Assembly (NCBI GenBank): GCA_963169105.1
Contig: OY720637.1
Location: 27,709,925 to 27,773,924, forward strand
Length of the DNA stretch: 64,000 bases
Direction: 5' to 3'
DNA from: Ceriagrion tenellum
Taxonomy: Eukaryota; Arthropoda; Insecta; Odonata; Coenagrionidae
Shown piece after piece: positions 34,066 through 46,352 of the stretch (the stretch's first letter is position 1; every line of letters starts with the position of its first letter). Both the position numbers and the translations under genes were made by a program. Under the pieces are notes generated by a model. That model did no database searches, was not told the origin of the DNA, and worked only from the letters and a program-made list of their open reading frames with translations.

Positions 34066-37000
34066 GTGAGTGCCACGAAAATGAGCGACAGCCCTCTCCA
34101 TCCATTGCCCTTGCTCCACTTAATCCTCCAACGTCGCGAATGTGTCCAGCCGTCTCAGTGATCCACCTGCTGGGAGAGATCTCTCTCTCTCTGTCTCGTG
34201 CCAGGAATCGTGTCGATTTTGAGCTCATGACGCTGCTACACTCGCGTTCATACAATTTGCCTCTCTGATGGCAAGTAGGGGGAACGACACACATGTATTC
34301 CATCGAGTTATGGGACCCATAAGCCATGGCAACCATTCAGTAAGCGTTGCGGAAGCATTCGATCAATTTATTGTTTTCATAAATGGCTTCATAACGCTGT
34401 GAGTTGGATATTTCCATTGGTGATTATTTCTATGTACGCATTAGTACGTTGCGTTTTTCTTGTACTCCCCTTATGTTGCTTGAGTGTTTTAAATTTATCG
34501 GCGGACGTAAGGTCTAAGTTAAGTGATGCATTCTTCTTTGAAATTGTCCTAAAACTAAATTAACTCCATCGAGCTCATTTAAATCTTACCTGATTTTAGT
34601 TTAAATTCTAATTATCGCAGTCATGTTCCAATCTGTCTATTCTAATTAAGAGGTCCGAGTGTAGAGATATTTAGGATCAAGTTGAAAGAGTTATCACGGA
34701 GAACCTTCGGGACTGAACTGGAGTCGTGCTGGATGCCTTTCAGAAGATAACTATTTTATAAGTTCGCCTCACTGCAAAACTTTCAGTCGTAAACGCTCAC
34801 CTCGCCTTCTTTGTTTATTTCCATGTTAAACTCTTACTCTTAGTGCAGACTTCGCTGATAATGTGAAATGAAATGCTATTTTAGGTCAAGTGATGATCCA
34901 ATGGCATGGGAAAGAAAGTCATACATCAACTTTGTTTTTCTGAGGTTTCAATGGCAATTGTAGATCTACCCGACGATTCTTAACCTCACACTATTCTCCA
35001 CCTATTTCTAACGTTTCTAAATTATTTCGCGAAATGCTAATAGTAATTGATTGATCTCAGGTTATTTGATTGATTTGGTTAATTGATTGATTCCTAGTAA
35101 TATTTGTCTTGACGATCTACCGCTTCCCCACGGGAAACCTCATTGCGTAACTGCTTCGTGTATGATGGGATTGCGCTAATACTTAATCCGCAAAATGGGA
35201 AGTATTGATTTCCGAGCAGAAATTAGGTGTTGAGGATATAACGAGAATGCAAAATTAGAGATAGCTTAAAAATATTTTTCCTAATGTTCAGTGATTTCTG
35301 TTTGATTTTTGTCAACTTATGGACATAGTTTAACCAATTTGTCTCAATTATATTACATCAGTATTCCGTGCTATAACTGCGCAAAGTTTCTAATTACCTG
35401 AGTTAAATGAAATTTATTATGCGTTTATTTAGCGAAAACATGCTCATTTAAATTTTTTTGAGGGCTGGAGCAGGAGCGAAGGATCCGCTTTTGTTTGCTT
35501 ATAAAATGTTTACTCTGTTAAAAATTGCGCAACAAAAACGTTGCAAAGATTCCTGCAATCTGACGTAAACTGTTTTCTGCCAGTGCTTTGTACACTTTGT
35601 TTATCCTTTCCACATCGTTTATATTTGCGAAAATGCGCCGGAGAACTCCTCTCCCATGAAACGGTGGCCTCTTTTTTTCCCCCGCCGTAGATCCACCCTC
35701 CCCCGAACGCTCAGCACGATTCGTCATAAGGATTGGTGGAGTTTTTAATTGCATTTCGGAGCGCTTATTGCAAATTTCCCCCTTTTACGCCGCGTATTGG
35801 GAGTGGGGTGGGGGACAGGAAAGGCGGCGCTCCCCCCCCTTCACCCCAACCCCTCCCCCTCCAACCACCCCACCCCTGGAAACACCACCCTCGCTGTGGC
35901 GAGAATGTCGGCGCCGAAAAAGCTATTTCGAAAAAAACCACTCCCCCCCCCCTTCCATTCTTAGCTGCCCCGGATTTTTACTTTTGATAAATTAGCGCTC
36001 GTTCCTGGGCGACGAGAAATTGTTCGCGCCCGGAATGAATTCTGTGAGTTACGATTTATCCGTCGATTTTGGAAACCGTGGAATAGCAGTGATTAATTTG
36101 TTAAATTTCTAAAGACGATGTCTCACGGCTCCCAAGTTTTGAACAAATGGATTTGGGTATATTATGAATGGAAGAGTTACAAGAGGGTGATAGTCGACCA
36201 AATTCCCCTCAAAATATTTGAATTAACGCAATTGAACCAAACGAGCTGAGCGGAGGCTCTGTTAATATTTCGACCAAAGAATCAGTCACTGGTAAGGTAA
36301 GTTCAAAATGTTAGTCTCCACTGTCTGTTTAAAAAGAAAAAAAACTTGCTACAGCCTCAGCTGTCTGCTGTATATGAAACACTTGCGGCTCTGAGTCTCT
36401 CGCAGTATTATTGTGCATTTGTTTAGCAAATTATCTTTAAATTAACAAGAGTTCTCCTTAAAAAATGCTGGAGAAGACACCAAACGGGTTGAAGCTGAGA
36501 GCAATGACCAGACCACTTGATGTCGAGTCTCCTAAATATTGCATCCCTTTTTTGGTTGAATATTTTATTTTCTGCGACTTCATTTTTCATTCTAAATGAG
36601 CAATTACTCCGCTTCCTTTAGCAACTACCTTATTTTAGTTCCTTGATCAATTAATTGCTTTCCAATGCAATGTTTGTACTTGAATTTTGCTAATTGTCGA
36701 GGAGTGAATACAGTTTACACTGATATATGGCGGCCGTGTTCGTGGCTGCGTAGAAATGGTTCGAATACTTAACGAAAGTTTCCGTGCGTGGCATTTGTTC
36801 ATAATATTTTAAAAAATCTATAATATTTGGCGTCGTGAGAGGTTGAGTGTGTTTTTTTTGGATTTTTGTTGCTTGTGGATGGGGAACATTGGCCAGTCTC
36901 ATCATTTTGGAGCAACCCGAATGTAAAAAAATATATATTGTGGAGAATTTTTAAGTAAATCAGTATTCCTTTACTTGGGTCTAAAACTTTTATGCAATAT

Positions 37001-37450
37001 TTTTCATGTAAGTTCACTAATTTTTCTTATAATAATGACACCTTAAATCCACTCGTGGTGAGCTCCACCATGAGAGCTCCCTAGGATCCTCTGTGAGTAA
37101 TGGATATGGTAATAGCGTTTATCGATGAGCCGATTCGCGTACTCAAGTTATCGACCTGCGCATAATTACCTATTTTACTCTCGTTAGACTTTATCACCTT
37201 CGTCGCGCCCGGAGTACCCCACTTTCAGATCGCGAGGTGGAGTAATTTTTCCCGCGCACACCGTGACTCCCTTCCCTTCATCTCCTGAATCACTGCTCGC
37301 CTCCCCGTCAAGGGGCGCCAATTTCCGGATTGTGATCACGTCGGCGGGGGGGGGGGGGTGGGGAGTGGCGCATAATCTTCCACACCAGGCTGTCCCTCCC
37401 TCTCGCTACCCTCCATCTGGAAATAGCTAATATCAAGAGATCGGGGAAAT
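34066..37450. other. CanA: Intron downstream of the calcineurin exon
   Basis: It begins with the donor GTGAGT. AT-rich DNA follows with no supported exon. Low-complexity C-runs occur at 35815-35960 and a run of about 13 G at 37345-37358. The minus-strand frame at 33791-34336 is only a shadow of the exon. Confidence 0.5.
35815..35960. repeat. C-rich low-complexity tract
   Basis: Several C-runs of 5-10 bases on the plus strand (G-runs on the minus strand) with spacing compatible with G-quadruplex formation. Confidence 0.6.
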
Positions 37451-37515
37451 ATGGTGGTCGGGGTACAACGTAGCCAGTACTGGTGCAAGTACCAGGGCTC
37501 AAATCCTGGTAACGT
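37451..37515 (+). repeat. tRNA-like SINE head fragment
   Basis: TGGTCGGGGTACAACGTAGC followed by CCAGGGCTCAAATCCTGG resembles the box A and box B spacing of SINE-A (box B as GGCTCAAATCC). The body is absent or too diverged. Confidence 0.4.
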
Positions 37516-37871
37516 TGGAGGGACTCGATTTCTACTTCAATGCTCAATTAAATATAATAATCGTAGGGATGGTATAGCAATTATGATTAATACCAATACT
37601 GTTAAGATAGTTCAAGCTGTTTCGATTTTTTTTTCCCGGCTAATAAATTTCGGTTTTATTGTTTGTTTCGGCATAGGGAATTAGAACATAACCAACTATA
37701 ATTGTAATAATCCGTAAAATTATTATAGTATGATCATGAAAATAAATTATTTGCTCTACTATTGGAGAAGTTGATTCTTGAAAATTCACTTGTGCTCATG
37801 TGGCCATTTTTAATGGAGGGATTAAACCCCATGGATGGAGCTTAAATCCATAGCACTTCTCGTGCACTTCA

Positions 37872-38362
37872 TAGCACAGACGACTTCTCGGTGAAGTACT
37901 TTTTACTCACTCTGATTTCCTAACCCTCTTCGAAAAAGAAGTTCGGATCATATTTTTATGGATACCTGGACACATGGGTATTACGGGTAACGAGAAAGCC
38001 GACACTGCGGCTAAAGAAGCATTGGGAGATCATGAACCCGACTCTGATGTGGTAATTCCTGACGGCTTAAAAACCAAGCAACGATCCTTAGCCTTTGGAG
38101 AATGGAGAGAAACATGGCGGAACCTGCAGAATAATAAACTGCGAAACATAAAACCTGAGGTATCTGCATGGTCTTCTCTTGCAGGGACAAACGTAGAGAC
38201 GAGGTCGCAATAACTCGGTTGAGGATTGGACCCTGCATATTTACACATTCGTTTTTATTCCCAATTGACCAAACCCCACCACGGTGTGATGACTGTGATG
38301 CTCCTCTTAAGTGTCAACCACCTGCTGACGACCTCTATGAAATACCGGGCTACACGCGATAA
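37872..38362 (+). mobile_element. LINE RNase H and C-terminal fragment, frameshifted
   Basis: The frame gives HSDFLTLFEKEVRI, IFLWIPGHMGITGNEKADTA and AKEAL, the C-terminal RNase H signature (W-x-P-G-H-x-G-x-x-GNE-x-AD) of Jockey/I-type LINEs. After about 38190 the frame shifts to DKRRDEVAITRLRIG and THSFL, the usual post-RNase H motif, then CDDCDAPLK. The His and the distal Asp of the RNase H active site are visible. The upstream half with the other catalytic residues is missing. Frameshifted and dead. Confidence 0.85.
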
Positions 38363-38595
38363 AATTGGTATCGCGGGAAACTTAGACAAACTTTAAAGAG
38401 ATGACCCCGACAGCCTAAACAGAATCTTAATTTATTTTAAGGAAATTGGTTATTTAAATTTTATTCAATCCACTTGCATATGTAAATATATTAAATAGTT
38501 AAATTATGGAATAATTTGTTTCTCCATACTACATTCCCCTGATTGGTCCACTGATTCTTATCTTCACAAAACTAACAGTAAATATAATGATTATA

Positions 38596-38596
<1 letters not shown>

Positions 38597-38666
<70 letters not shown>
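38597..38666. repeat. (TA)n microsatellite
   Basis: About 35 uninterrupted TA dinucleotides. The flanks repeat AGTAAATATAAT on both sides. Confidence 0.95.
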
Positions 38667-38670
<4 letters not shown>

Positions 38671-38753
38671 TAGATTATAATGATAGTAAATATAATAAAG
38701 TCATTTGAACATGGTGCAAATGACTACCGCCGTCGACGCACCTAAAATTTTAA

Positions 38754-38801
38754 CACTACTACTACTACCACTACTACTACCATTACTACTACTACTACTG
38801 G
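38754..38801. repeat. (ACT)n microsatellite, imperfect
   Basis: ACT triplets interrupted by CCA and CAT. Confidence 0.9.
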
Positions 38802-41800
38802 TACTTTTTCACCCGGATGGAATGGAATACTGTCGACCCTGTAACGTCTTCTGTTGTGAGTAGGAAAATGGCGACACCGTATTTCTCTCCATCCACCCTT
38901 ACTCCGTTCCCCTATCAAGTTGTACCGTCGACCGATATCTTTGAAGAAAAATACTCTCCTTTGACCTAGATTCTCTTTTGTTTGAATGTCACGTCGTATA
39001 CAGATGCGCGGCCCAGTTATCACTTTATATAAGAAAAGTAAAAACTGTGGTTTTGAATTTTTCTTTGATAAAAAAATACCTTCTTAAGTGTGGAAAAAGT
39101 GGGCTGGGTTGATGGGAAGCTAAGAAGGAATTGTTTTGGAGGGTGGGAAGGGTGAGAAAGAAAACTGAAGATAGAACATGGAAGGCACCAAGAGTGGATT
39201 TAGGAAGTAAGTGATAACTTAATAGTGAAGAGGACCTTAAAGGGAAGAAGTTTGGATAAGCGCGGGTTAGGGAAGGAAAGGCCGGGGAACAATATCTGTG
39301 ACGATACAAAGGGAGGTAAAATGATGGTTTGCTGGAGGTAACGTTCGAGTGAATCCCCATGCCCGGGAAAATTTTAAGGTGAACTGTCGAATGACCTTCC
39401 ATTGATTTGGTATAAAACCTCCCGTGGTGATGTGTCAAACTATTGTGAATTTTTTACATGTTTTTTACGCAACATGTCTTAAATGAATTATTATTATGCC
39501 CCTGAAGTTATAAAACATAATTTTAAGACATTTCCTGGTGACATAATTTGATAATATCGTGGGAAACTTCACAAAATAATGTTTCAAGAACCCTTTGCTA
39601 GGCATGAGGTACTGTGGAGGATGTGATTTTATGGCGAGCGGTTTTAAGTGACGGTGGGCGCAGGCCTTGATTTCGCGCGGGAGATGGAGCCTTCTCGTTG
39701 CATAGGCTCAGTGCATTCCTACTTACCCTTCCTAGCCGCACCTTTCTCCCATCTTCCTCGCCTACCCCTCCGCTTAGCTCCAAGTGGACCCTCTCTCCTG
39801 ACGATTCTCCCCTCAACACCAATCCTTCTGCCGATTTCACCGTCCTGGAAATTGCAACTCTCTCTTGCATAAAGGTGGTCGCTGGTGGCTACTAGAAATC
39901 TCTTTTCCAAATTATGAAGTATTTCAGGTTTTGCAAAATTTAAAAAAATAGTTTTTCTGAGAGGTTACACTGCATTCAATGTCGGGTTGGTAGTACGTAA
40001 TGTCTAATGTTTGTTAACTTATTTTCTTGTTTTTTTGCTGGCTCACTGATACGTCATGGACAGGGTTTTATTTTTCTTTGAAGTTGGATATGGTTTATTG
40101 ATATTCGAAGGCAGTGCATTCTCTGTGGTTCTCTGCTATAGTTTATCGGGAGCAGTTTTTATTTTACCATAACTTGGCAATTTTGTTGTGAGCTATAGTG
40201 GTGTGTGAGGAAATATTATTTAAGGATCTGCGCTGGTGATTTCGTATATACAAGAATCGGAGTTTTATATGAAGTTGGAATATGTATGTCATTTTTTTAC
40301 GGAATAACTGGTCATATATCAGTCGAAATAAGAATTTAATTATTGTTGAAGAGAAAGTATGATGGCTTCAAAATTTTTTCAGAACCAAGTTGTGAATTTT
40401 CAAATTGTCGCCGCATTTTTCCTTACCTTAAGCAAAACCGAAATAATCGAGAATCCAGTACTTTGTCTTGGTGACAGAAATTTCAAAGAGCTTTTTTCAA
40501 TCTCTTTTTACCTTAAAGGGGAGCTCGTCCTGGACTCAACAATATTTAGAGCCCAGCGGGCTCAAAATTGCTTTTCAACTGTTCGTTGTTATTCTCTTCG
40601 TCAACATTGTTATTTACTTTCTTGATTTACCTCTTCCACCGCTGCTCACCTGTATCCAAGCTCTTCTTTTCTCGTCTCTATGTTCCTTCGATCCTCATTA
40701 CCATCATATTTTGATCAGTTCTTCAGACTTTTTGAAAATTGATTTTCCGTCTTAATATTTTGTTATTCAAATTCATTGCATGAAGTTTCGTTCCACTATG
40801 TATTCCGATCCGTTGTTTTCCCCATCACGCACTTGTTTACTCTATTCATGGGTATTATTATTCATACTTTATTTACGTCTCTTTTATGATAATTTTTGCT
40901 GTGGTCTATTTCGGAGTCCGTCGGTACACCATGCAGAGGTGTAATTTCTGGAAGTATACTGCCTGCTAAAAGTCATTCTTCTCCTCCCACCAGTTTTGCA
41001 TTCGTGTTAAAATGTGGGTGAAACTGATGATTATTCCTTTAAATATTTCGCAGGAAAATCTAAACTCAACCATGTAATAAAATTCTTCGTTTCTTCGAAA
41101 TGTTACTACGCATTTTTTAACATACCTGACCGGCATGTCAGAAGTGAACTATCAAATCTAAAGATAGAGTGGAAAAACTTAGGGATCGTCCGTATTCGCT
41201 AGCAGAAATTGAGTTATTGTGGAGAAAACGTTTGTCGACACTTTCATTTTTCATTTACTTTATATTTCTGCGGTGATACTTCAATTTCCTAGTCTTTTCG
41301 TTTACCATTTTTCGTAGTGATTTTGGTCGAATATAAAGCGAAATAGTTTTATTTTGTCTAGCTTTTTTTTCGTATGATATGCTGTAATGGTGTGTATGTA
41401 CCTGTGCTTCGTCAATGAACTTCAATCTGGATCGACGAAAGCCATGTAATTATTGTAAAAATCTTAAGATGTAAAAAGACCAGGCACAGGAGTTTAGATG
41501 CCTTCTTCTTGGTTGAAATGAAATCTTTCTCGGGGATAATTGCTGTGGAAGTATTCGTTGGCGTAAACATGTAATGGGAACCCAGATTTTCAGGGATCTT
41601 ATGGGTTGTTTGATAAGCAGTTGTATACGTAGCGTTGTATGGTTTTGAAGTCCTAGTAAAGCAAGGAAACATATAAAAAGTTACAAAGTTTTTGGATTAG
41701 GTGTAGAGATGGATGAAGGAAGATATTTTAAGCAGGTCGTTTTAGGAGAAAGATTAATGGTAAGCGAGTAAACAAATATAATTTTATGACAAGGATGGAT

Positions 41801-43144
41801 GGGTCGCTCTTTTGAATTGGAATATGGCAAACTCGATGAACTGTTTTTTTCCGATTCTCGATTTGTGTATTCAGAATCATATTCCAGTTGTTGGATTTTC
41901 ATTATTATTAATACCCCCAATATAGCCAGTTGCTTGGAATCAGTCGGAATCGAATTAATTTAATAATTTCAGTGAAAATGTGTTCAACTTTTTCTTTGTC
42001 CTCAGGCCTAATGCCTTGTTTTAAGTAGCCCTTGTGGAAATGAAGTATCACCGACTCTAATCCCCCTGAGTTCTGTTCTGGCTTACGTCCATCCCTTGTT
42101 TTCCCCGTGTGCTTCGTGAAGCCACGCGGCCTAGTTTCTGTGGAGTCTCTCTTTGGCAGATTGAAGCCCTGAACCCTTATGTCGCGCAGTACTTCTTCAC
42201 AAAGGGCTGGATGTAGGTCTACAGCTAGGCGTGAGGTTTAAAACGTTCTGCTATTTACGGGTCATGGCGACTCCTTTGCCCTTATTGCATTTGTTTACAT
42301 TTCTTATTATTTATGTTTAAACATTTTCCAGTGCTCTGGTAGAAATTGAAGAATTTTTTATTTGTAATAATGCATCGAGTAAAAAATGACAATTTTCGGT
42401 GACCCCTTCTCACCATGGCCGCTAATACTTGGGAGAATACTAGTTGTTTTTTCTAATGCACTAGGTTGAGTGTTGTGGAGAAATACTGGTCAACTTTTCA
42501 TGAAGTTGATTGAAAATACTACTTTACTCGAGAGATTGTGAGAAAAGGACCGCTGTATAATAAGCATACGTACCACTTTGGTCGAGTAGGTTTACTTGAA
42601 CCTAATATTATCAACATTCAAGTCATTTTCGGTTTTCTAACTAAGTATTTGTTATCATATGATGGCTGTCAATTGTTTGGCTTTCGATTCTTCCTGCGAA
42701 TTATGATTCAGATCGCGACTTTGTCTGTTTCCCTTTTTATCCTAGAGAAAGCTTTCTTCTTCTCTTTACTTAGGACTGAATCCTGTTTTATTCTCCGACT
42801 CTTGGGCTGTTGTTGAAAACCGGATTGCAGTTGATTTTGAATGGCAGTTGATTTCTCATGTTTCCAAATGAATCAGAATATAGTAAATATAGTGCTTTTT
42901 TCTGTTGCCTTGTATGTCGTTTCATGCGCAGTGCTGGTGTTCAAGCTGTCGATCACAGAGTTATGGAAAAATAAATTTATGTAAGGCGATATTTCTCATT
43001 TCTGAAGGATTTCGGAAAACTTCTTCGGAATCGGCGGATTTTCCATTCAATACTCTTGTTTGATCGATGAGGGGAGGAAAATGGCGATGAAAGCTGATGC
43101 TTTCGTTTGTTTTCGTTTCGTTTCTAAAGCTGATGTCGTTTTGG
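38802..43144. other. Unannotated DNA, likely intronic
   Basis: Frames at 39025-39438 (minus), 39598-39910 (both strands), 40359-40755 and 42538-42816 have no recognised motif. No repeat family shared with the rest of the window was noticed. Confidence 0.35.
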
Positions 43145-43460
43145 AAAATCCCGTTTGTCACATTCTTGTGTGCCACTCTCTATTCTCCTCTGTCTCTTTT
43201 CCCTGTCTCTTCTTCCTTACTTGCTTCCCTTTTCCTTTATTTTCTCCCTTCCATGCTTTATCGTCTCCGCTACTTCTTGCCCCTCGCTCTTATTTTCCTG
43301 CTGCTTTTGCATTTCCATCCGTCAGTTCTCCTTCAACCGAATTCGAATCCCCCTTCACTCTTCGTTTTTTTCTTACCAGATTTTACCGGAATTGTTTCTT
43401 TCTGTCGCTCGCATACGCCATCCACATCTTTCTATATGTGGTCCCTTGAAGGGATGCTAT
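43145..43460 (+). repeat. Pyrimidine-rich tract upstream of hammerhead foldback
   Basis: It begins AATCCCGTTTGTC and continues as C/T-rich sequence. A similar start (AATCCCGTTTGTCGCGCTC) followed by a pyrimidine tract occurs at 45966-46205. It lies upstream, on the same strand, of the plus hammerhead-like motif at 43610. The long open frames here are low-complexity artefacts. Confidence 0.5.
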
Positions 43461-43488
43461 CATGTGCCATGACTAACGTGTTTGTATC

Positions 43489-43673
43489 TTCATGCTAAAT
43501 AAAAAACACTTGGTAATCCCTCACAGATTTATTTGCTGGCACGACGCGTTTCACCACACTGAGGCATAATCATGTGCCACAGTGCCATGTGACATAATCC
43601 CAGCGTGGTGAAACGCGTCGTGCCTGCAATTAAATCTGTGGGAGATTACCAAGTGTTATTTATTCAGCATGAA
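43489..43673. repeat. Foldback repeat with two decayed hammerhead motifs
   Basis: The arms 43489-43553 and 43606-43673 are complementary over about 65 bases, for example AACACTTGGTAATC against GATTACCAAGTGTT. Both centres keep TGGTGAAACGCGTCGTGC, that is GAAA, palindromic ACGCGT and C. The catalytic CTGATGA box has decayed on both strands: ATGATTA at its minus position and TGACATA on the plus strand. The structure is that of a Penelope-type inverted terminus with dead ribozymes. Confidence 0.7.
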
Positions 43674-43960
43674 TATAGAAGACTTCTACCAAGTACAGCC
43701 TGATACAGTTCAGTGTGTTTGTATCTACTTTATATCTTCTGCCAGTTACCTATTTCTCATCGTTTCTTTAACCCTCGCTCTTATTCCGTTTCGTGTTGAA
43801 TGCGGAACTAACTTATTCGGTCTGTCATGACGTCAAAAGTAAAATTATTTAATAGATCCCCCGCTGTTCATATCCCTCACCTCACTCGATTCCTTGACAG
43901 CTAGTCTTCCGTTGTCACAATGAAAAAACAAACTTAACAATGCCACGGAATTTCAACAGA

Positions 43961-44019
43961 TTCAGGCGGGATATCGTGGAAGTTCGTCATATTATAACAA
44001 AAACAACTATTGCACTCTC
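43961..44019 (+). mobile_element. Peptide remnant FRRDIVEVRH
   Basis: The plus-strand frame reads FRRDIVEVRHIITKTTIAL. The minus strand at 54178-54124 reads FRRDIVEVRHTIKETTIAL. Matching at amino-acid level at two distant loci, both beside hammerhead repeats, points to a coding remnant of the same retroelement family. Confidence 0.5.
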
Positions 44020-44439
44020 TTACGGAAAAGTGCACATGTTGTTTCTATGATAATTCTTCATAAATTCATTGAAACGATCGATTTCCTGGCATAATTTATT
44101 CATCAGGTCACCTGACGGTATTACTAAATTGTAGCGTTGAGCCAGAGACAGTGTCTTACAAATATCTTTCCTTTTTTACGTATCATATCCTACTTTTTTA
44201 TGCGTTTTAACGTTTCTGATCTTGTCACCCTCCTCTCATTCCTGTATTCGTTGTAAATGTTGTTTTCCGCCTGAACCTTTATCGTCGTTATGTTTTTCCT
44301 TGTACGTATTTGCTTCAATGCATGGGATTCGTGAGATGGCCTGCGAAGACATTGGCTCAACGAAATCGGCGCTGTTTTTTTCTTTTCAAACATGCTTGCT
44401 TGATCGATCGGTGGAAGAAGATGGCAGTGGAATATATTT

Positions 44440-44590
44440 CTCTCGAGTTCTGTTTCAGGTTTCCGCGGCGAGCAGGCATTCTTTCCATTTTTCTTTTCGG
44501 GCTTCGGCCGCGTCGTTGTTTTTCCGTCAACATTTCTCCTCCTATCCTGGAGGCGTCTTCAGATCGAAGATGCGGCTCCTCTCTCTGGTC
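44440..44590. repeat. Inverted dispersed repeat, left copy
   Basis: It is the reverse complement of 45825-45965. Shared blocks include CATTCTTTCCATTTTTCTTT, GTCGTTGTTTTTCCG and CCTGGAGGCGTCTT. On its coding-like strand it reads DASRIGGEMLTEKQRRG and SPKRKMERM. The mate reads DASRVGGETLPEKQRHG and NPKRKMERM. The shared reading may be a real peptide or a by-product of recent duplication. Confidence 0.7.
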
Positions 44591-44596
44591 GGGTTT

Positions 44597-44835
44597 ATAT
44601 AGTAGAGTCAGTCGCTTCTTACTGGCCACCATTTCCTGGGCCAAAACCACTCTTGGCGCCATTTTCCATTTTTCTCTCTCCTGTTTGTGCTAGCACTCTC
44701 TTCTACGTAGGCTCCAGGTGGTAGCCATCTTCCATGTTCATGTTTTTTGGCAATTTTGTAATTTCGATCGCTTTCGATCGAGTGGTTTTGGACCTGAAAA
44801 TGGCAGCCAATCACAAGCGACTGACTCTGCTATAT
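44597..44835. mobile_element. MITE with about 57-bp terminal inverted repeats
   Basis: The 239-bp element has arms 44597-44653 and 44779-44835. Each begins ATATAG[TC]AGAGTCAGTCG and carries the complementary CCAAAACCACTC. TA at both borders would fit a Tc1/mariner-type non-autonomous element (inference). No transposase is present. Confidence 0.8.
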
Positions 44836-45190
44836 TATTATTATTATTATAAATAAAATAGCGTTACAAGTCGACCATTTGGTCGGGTGGTAACATAAAT
44901 TGGTTTTACCCAAGTTAAGACATAAAAATTACCACATAAAAACACTAATACATGCCAAATACATAGAAATAAAAGAAAAATAGAGGAGAACACCCTTACA
45001 GTTCAATTTTATTCAACCCTCTCATGAACGTCGTTAAGTTTTGCGGGAAGGGCTCGAGAAATACCTCTGGTAGACCGTTCCAATCCCCTATCCCCCGATG
45101 CAGGAAAGAATATTTTATTGCGTTTGATAGCTGTCTCGGAGGCTCTATCAAGTTTATATGGTCTTTCCTTGCCAAATAATGCGATTTTTT
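44836..45190 (-). mobile_element. CR1/Jockey-like LINE 3' end with (TTA)n tail
   Basis: The minus strand reads GKERPYKLDRASETAIKRNK, a frameshift, then DWNGLPEVFLEPFPQNLTTF and MRGLNKIEL-stop. This is the classical RT C-terminus 'W-N-x-L-P...F'. The 3' UTR ends at an ATA/TTA repeat (44834-44855 on plus), a normal tail for such elements. It abuts the MITE directly. Confidence 0.75.
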
Positions 45191-45231
45191 AAATCGATTT
45201 GTGATGTCCCTAAACTAGACCAGGGAGAAGC

Positions 45232-45420
45232 GTGCGAAATTCCACAGAGGAAAAATCATCTGCCTCGATCGGGATTCGAACCCGGATCCCCCAATTTCCG
45301 GCCGAGTTCCTGGGTCGAATCCCGGTCAAGGCGGATGATTTTATTCCTCTGTGGAATTTCGCACAATTGTGCATTACGGGTGACTCCGTTAAGTTTAATC
45401 CGTGGCTAGTCCCGGGTGAC
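45232..45420. mobile_element. SINE-C foldback, T-arm halves facing each other
   Basis: The left part (45232-45285, minus) and right part (45318-45363, plus) are complementary. Each contains a box B (GGGTTCGAATCCCG-type) then GGCGGATGAT and CCTCTGTGGAATTTCGCAC. The plus copy continues into a body (GGGTGACTCCGTTAAG) shared with 46680-46760. The 5' half of the tRNA head is missing from both, so this is an inverted, truncated dimer. Confidence 0.7.
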
Positions 45421-45469
45421 TCAAAATCAGTCGGAGACGAGGGGTATGCAACTCTGAGAAATGGTGTAC

Positions 45470-45790
45470 GCTTGTTGAGAAATGGTTGAGAAATGGACAG
45501 AAATGGATGGAAATTGATAGAAATGGGCAAAAATGGTTATAAATTGACAGAAATGGATATAAATGTTAGAAATGGATAGAAATGGACAGCAATGGACAGA
45601 AATGGATTGAAATGGACAGAAATGAATAGAAATAGTTAAAATACGACATAAATGGATATAAATGGGCAGAAATAGATATAATTAGACAGAAATGTATAAA
45701 AATTGACAGAAATGGATAGAAATGGTCGGAAATGGACAGAAATGGATGGAAATGGTTAGAAATGGATAGAAATGGCTGAAATGGAAATGC
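45470..45790 (+). repeat. Minisatellite (AAATGGAYAG-like, about 10-13 bp)
   Basis: About 28 units of AAATGGACAG / AAATGGATAG with substitutions fill the interval. It is bracketed by an inverted pair: GGGTATGCAACT at 45442 and its complement AGTTGCGTACCC near 45810-45821, each next to GTGTAC. The frame on the minus strand is repeat-driven. Confidence 0.9.
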
Positions 45791-45824
45791 GGTGTACACT
45801 TATTTTTGAAGTTGCGTACCCATC

Positions 45825-45965
45825 GATCAGAGAGAAGCGTTGCATTTTCGACCTAAAGACGCCTCCAGGGTGGGAGGAGAAACTTTGCCGGAAAAACAAC
45901 GTCACGGCCGAAACCCGAAAAGAAAAATGGAAAGAATGTTGCTCTCGAATTCGATCCGAAAAATA
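45825..45965. repeat. Inverted dispersed repeat, right copy
   Basis: Reverse-complement mate of 44440-44590. Between the two copies lie the MITE, the CR1-like end, the SINE-C foldback and the minisatellite. Confidence 0.7.
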
Positions 45966-46205
45966 AATCCCGTTTGTCGCGCTCTTGTGCCTCTTTGTGT
46001 CCTCCTGGCCTCGCTCCCCCCACCGGCAGCAGCCTTCAATCCTCTCCTTTCCTCCCCACCTCCTCCTCCCCCCCCCGACCTCCTCCTCGCCCGCTCCTCC
46101 GCTTCCTCCGACACGCCCTTGTGGCTTGGCCGCCGACCAAGCTCGAGGAAGGGATTGCTATCCTATCCCTTCTCCTCATGTTCTTCTCCTCCCGCTTTGT
46201 AGGAA
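45966..46205 (+). repeat. Pyrimidine-rich tract
   Basis: C/T-rich continuation after AAATCCCGTTTGTC, parallel to 43145-43460. Frames in all phases are low-complexity. Confidence 0.5.
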
Positions 46206-46352
46206 GCATGCGTCAAAAAAAAATAACGCGCACGGCCGCATAAAGAAATCAAGGGGTACCCGAAGGGGTACCCTCACTCATTCAGGTTGACGGGCATTGG
46301 GCAATGAAAAGTTGAGTGAACCTAGAAAATGCCTTTATTACATCCCTACTTA

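Noticed and set aside
33791..34336. 181-residue minus-strand frame over the calcineurin exon
   Set aside because: It is the antisense shadow of the plus-strand calcineurin A exon, whose reading is unmistakable.
38597..38801. CRISPR-like or regulatory array
   Set aside because: Only TA and ACT microsatellites; there are no spacers.
43060..43498. Membrane-protein-like frames of 105-133 residues
   Set aside because: Three overlapping frames in a C/T-rich tract give Leu/Phe/Ser-rich translations that mimic membrane segments.
45470..45790. CRISPR array
   Set aside because: Short, diverged tandem units without spacers, in a eukaryotic context. It is a minisatellite.
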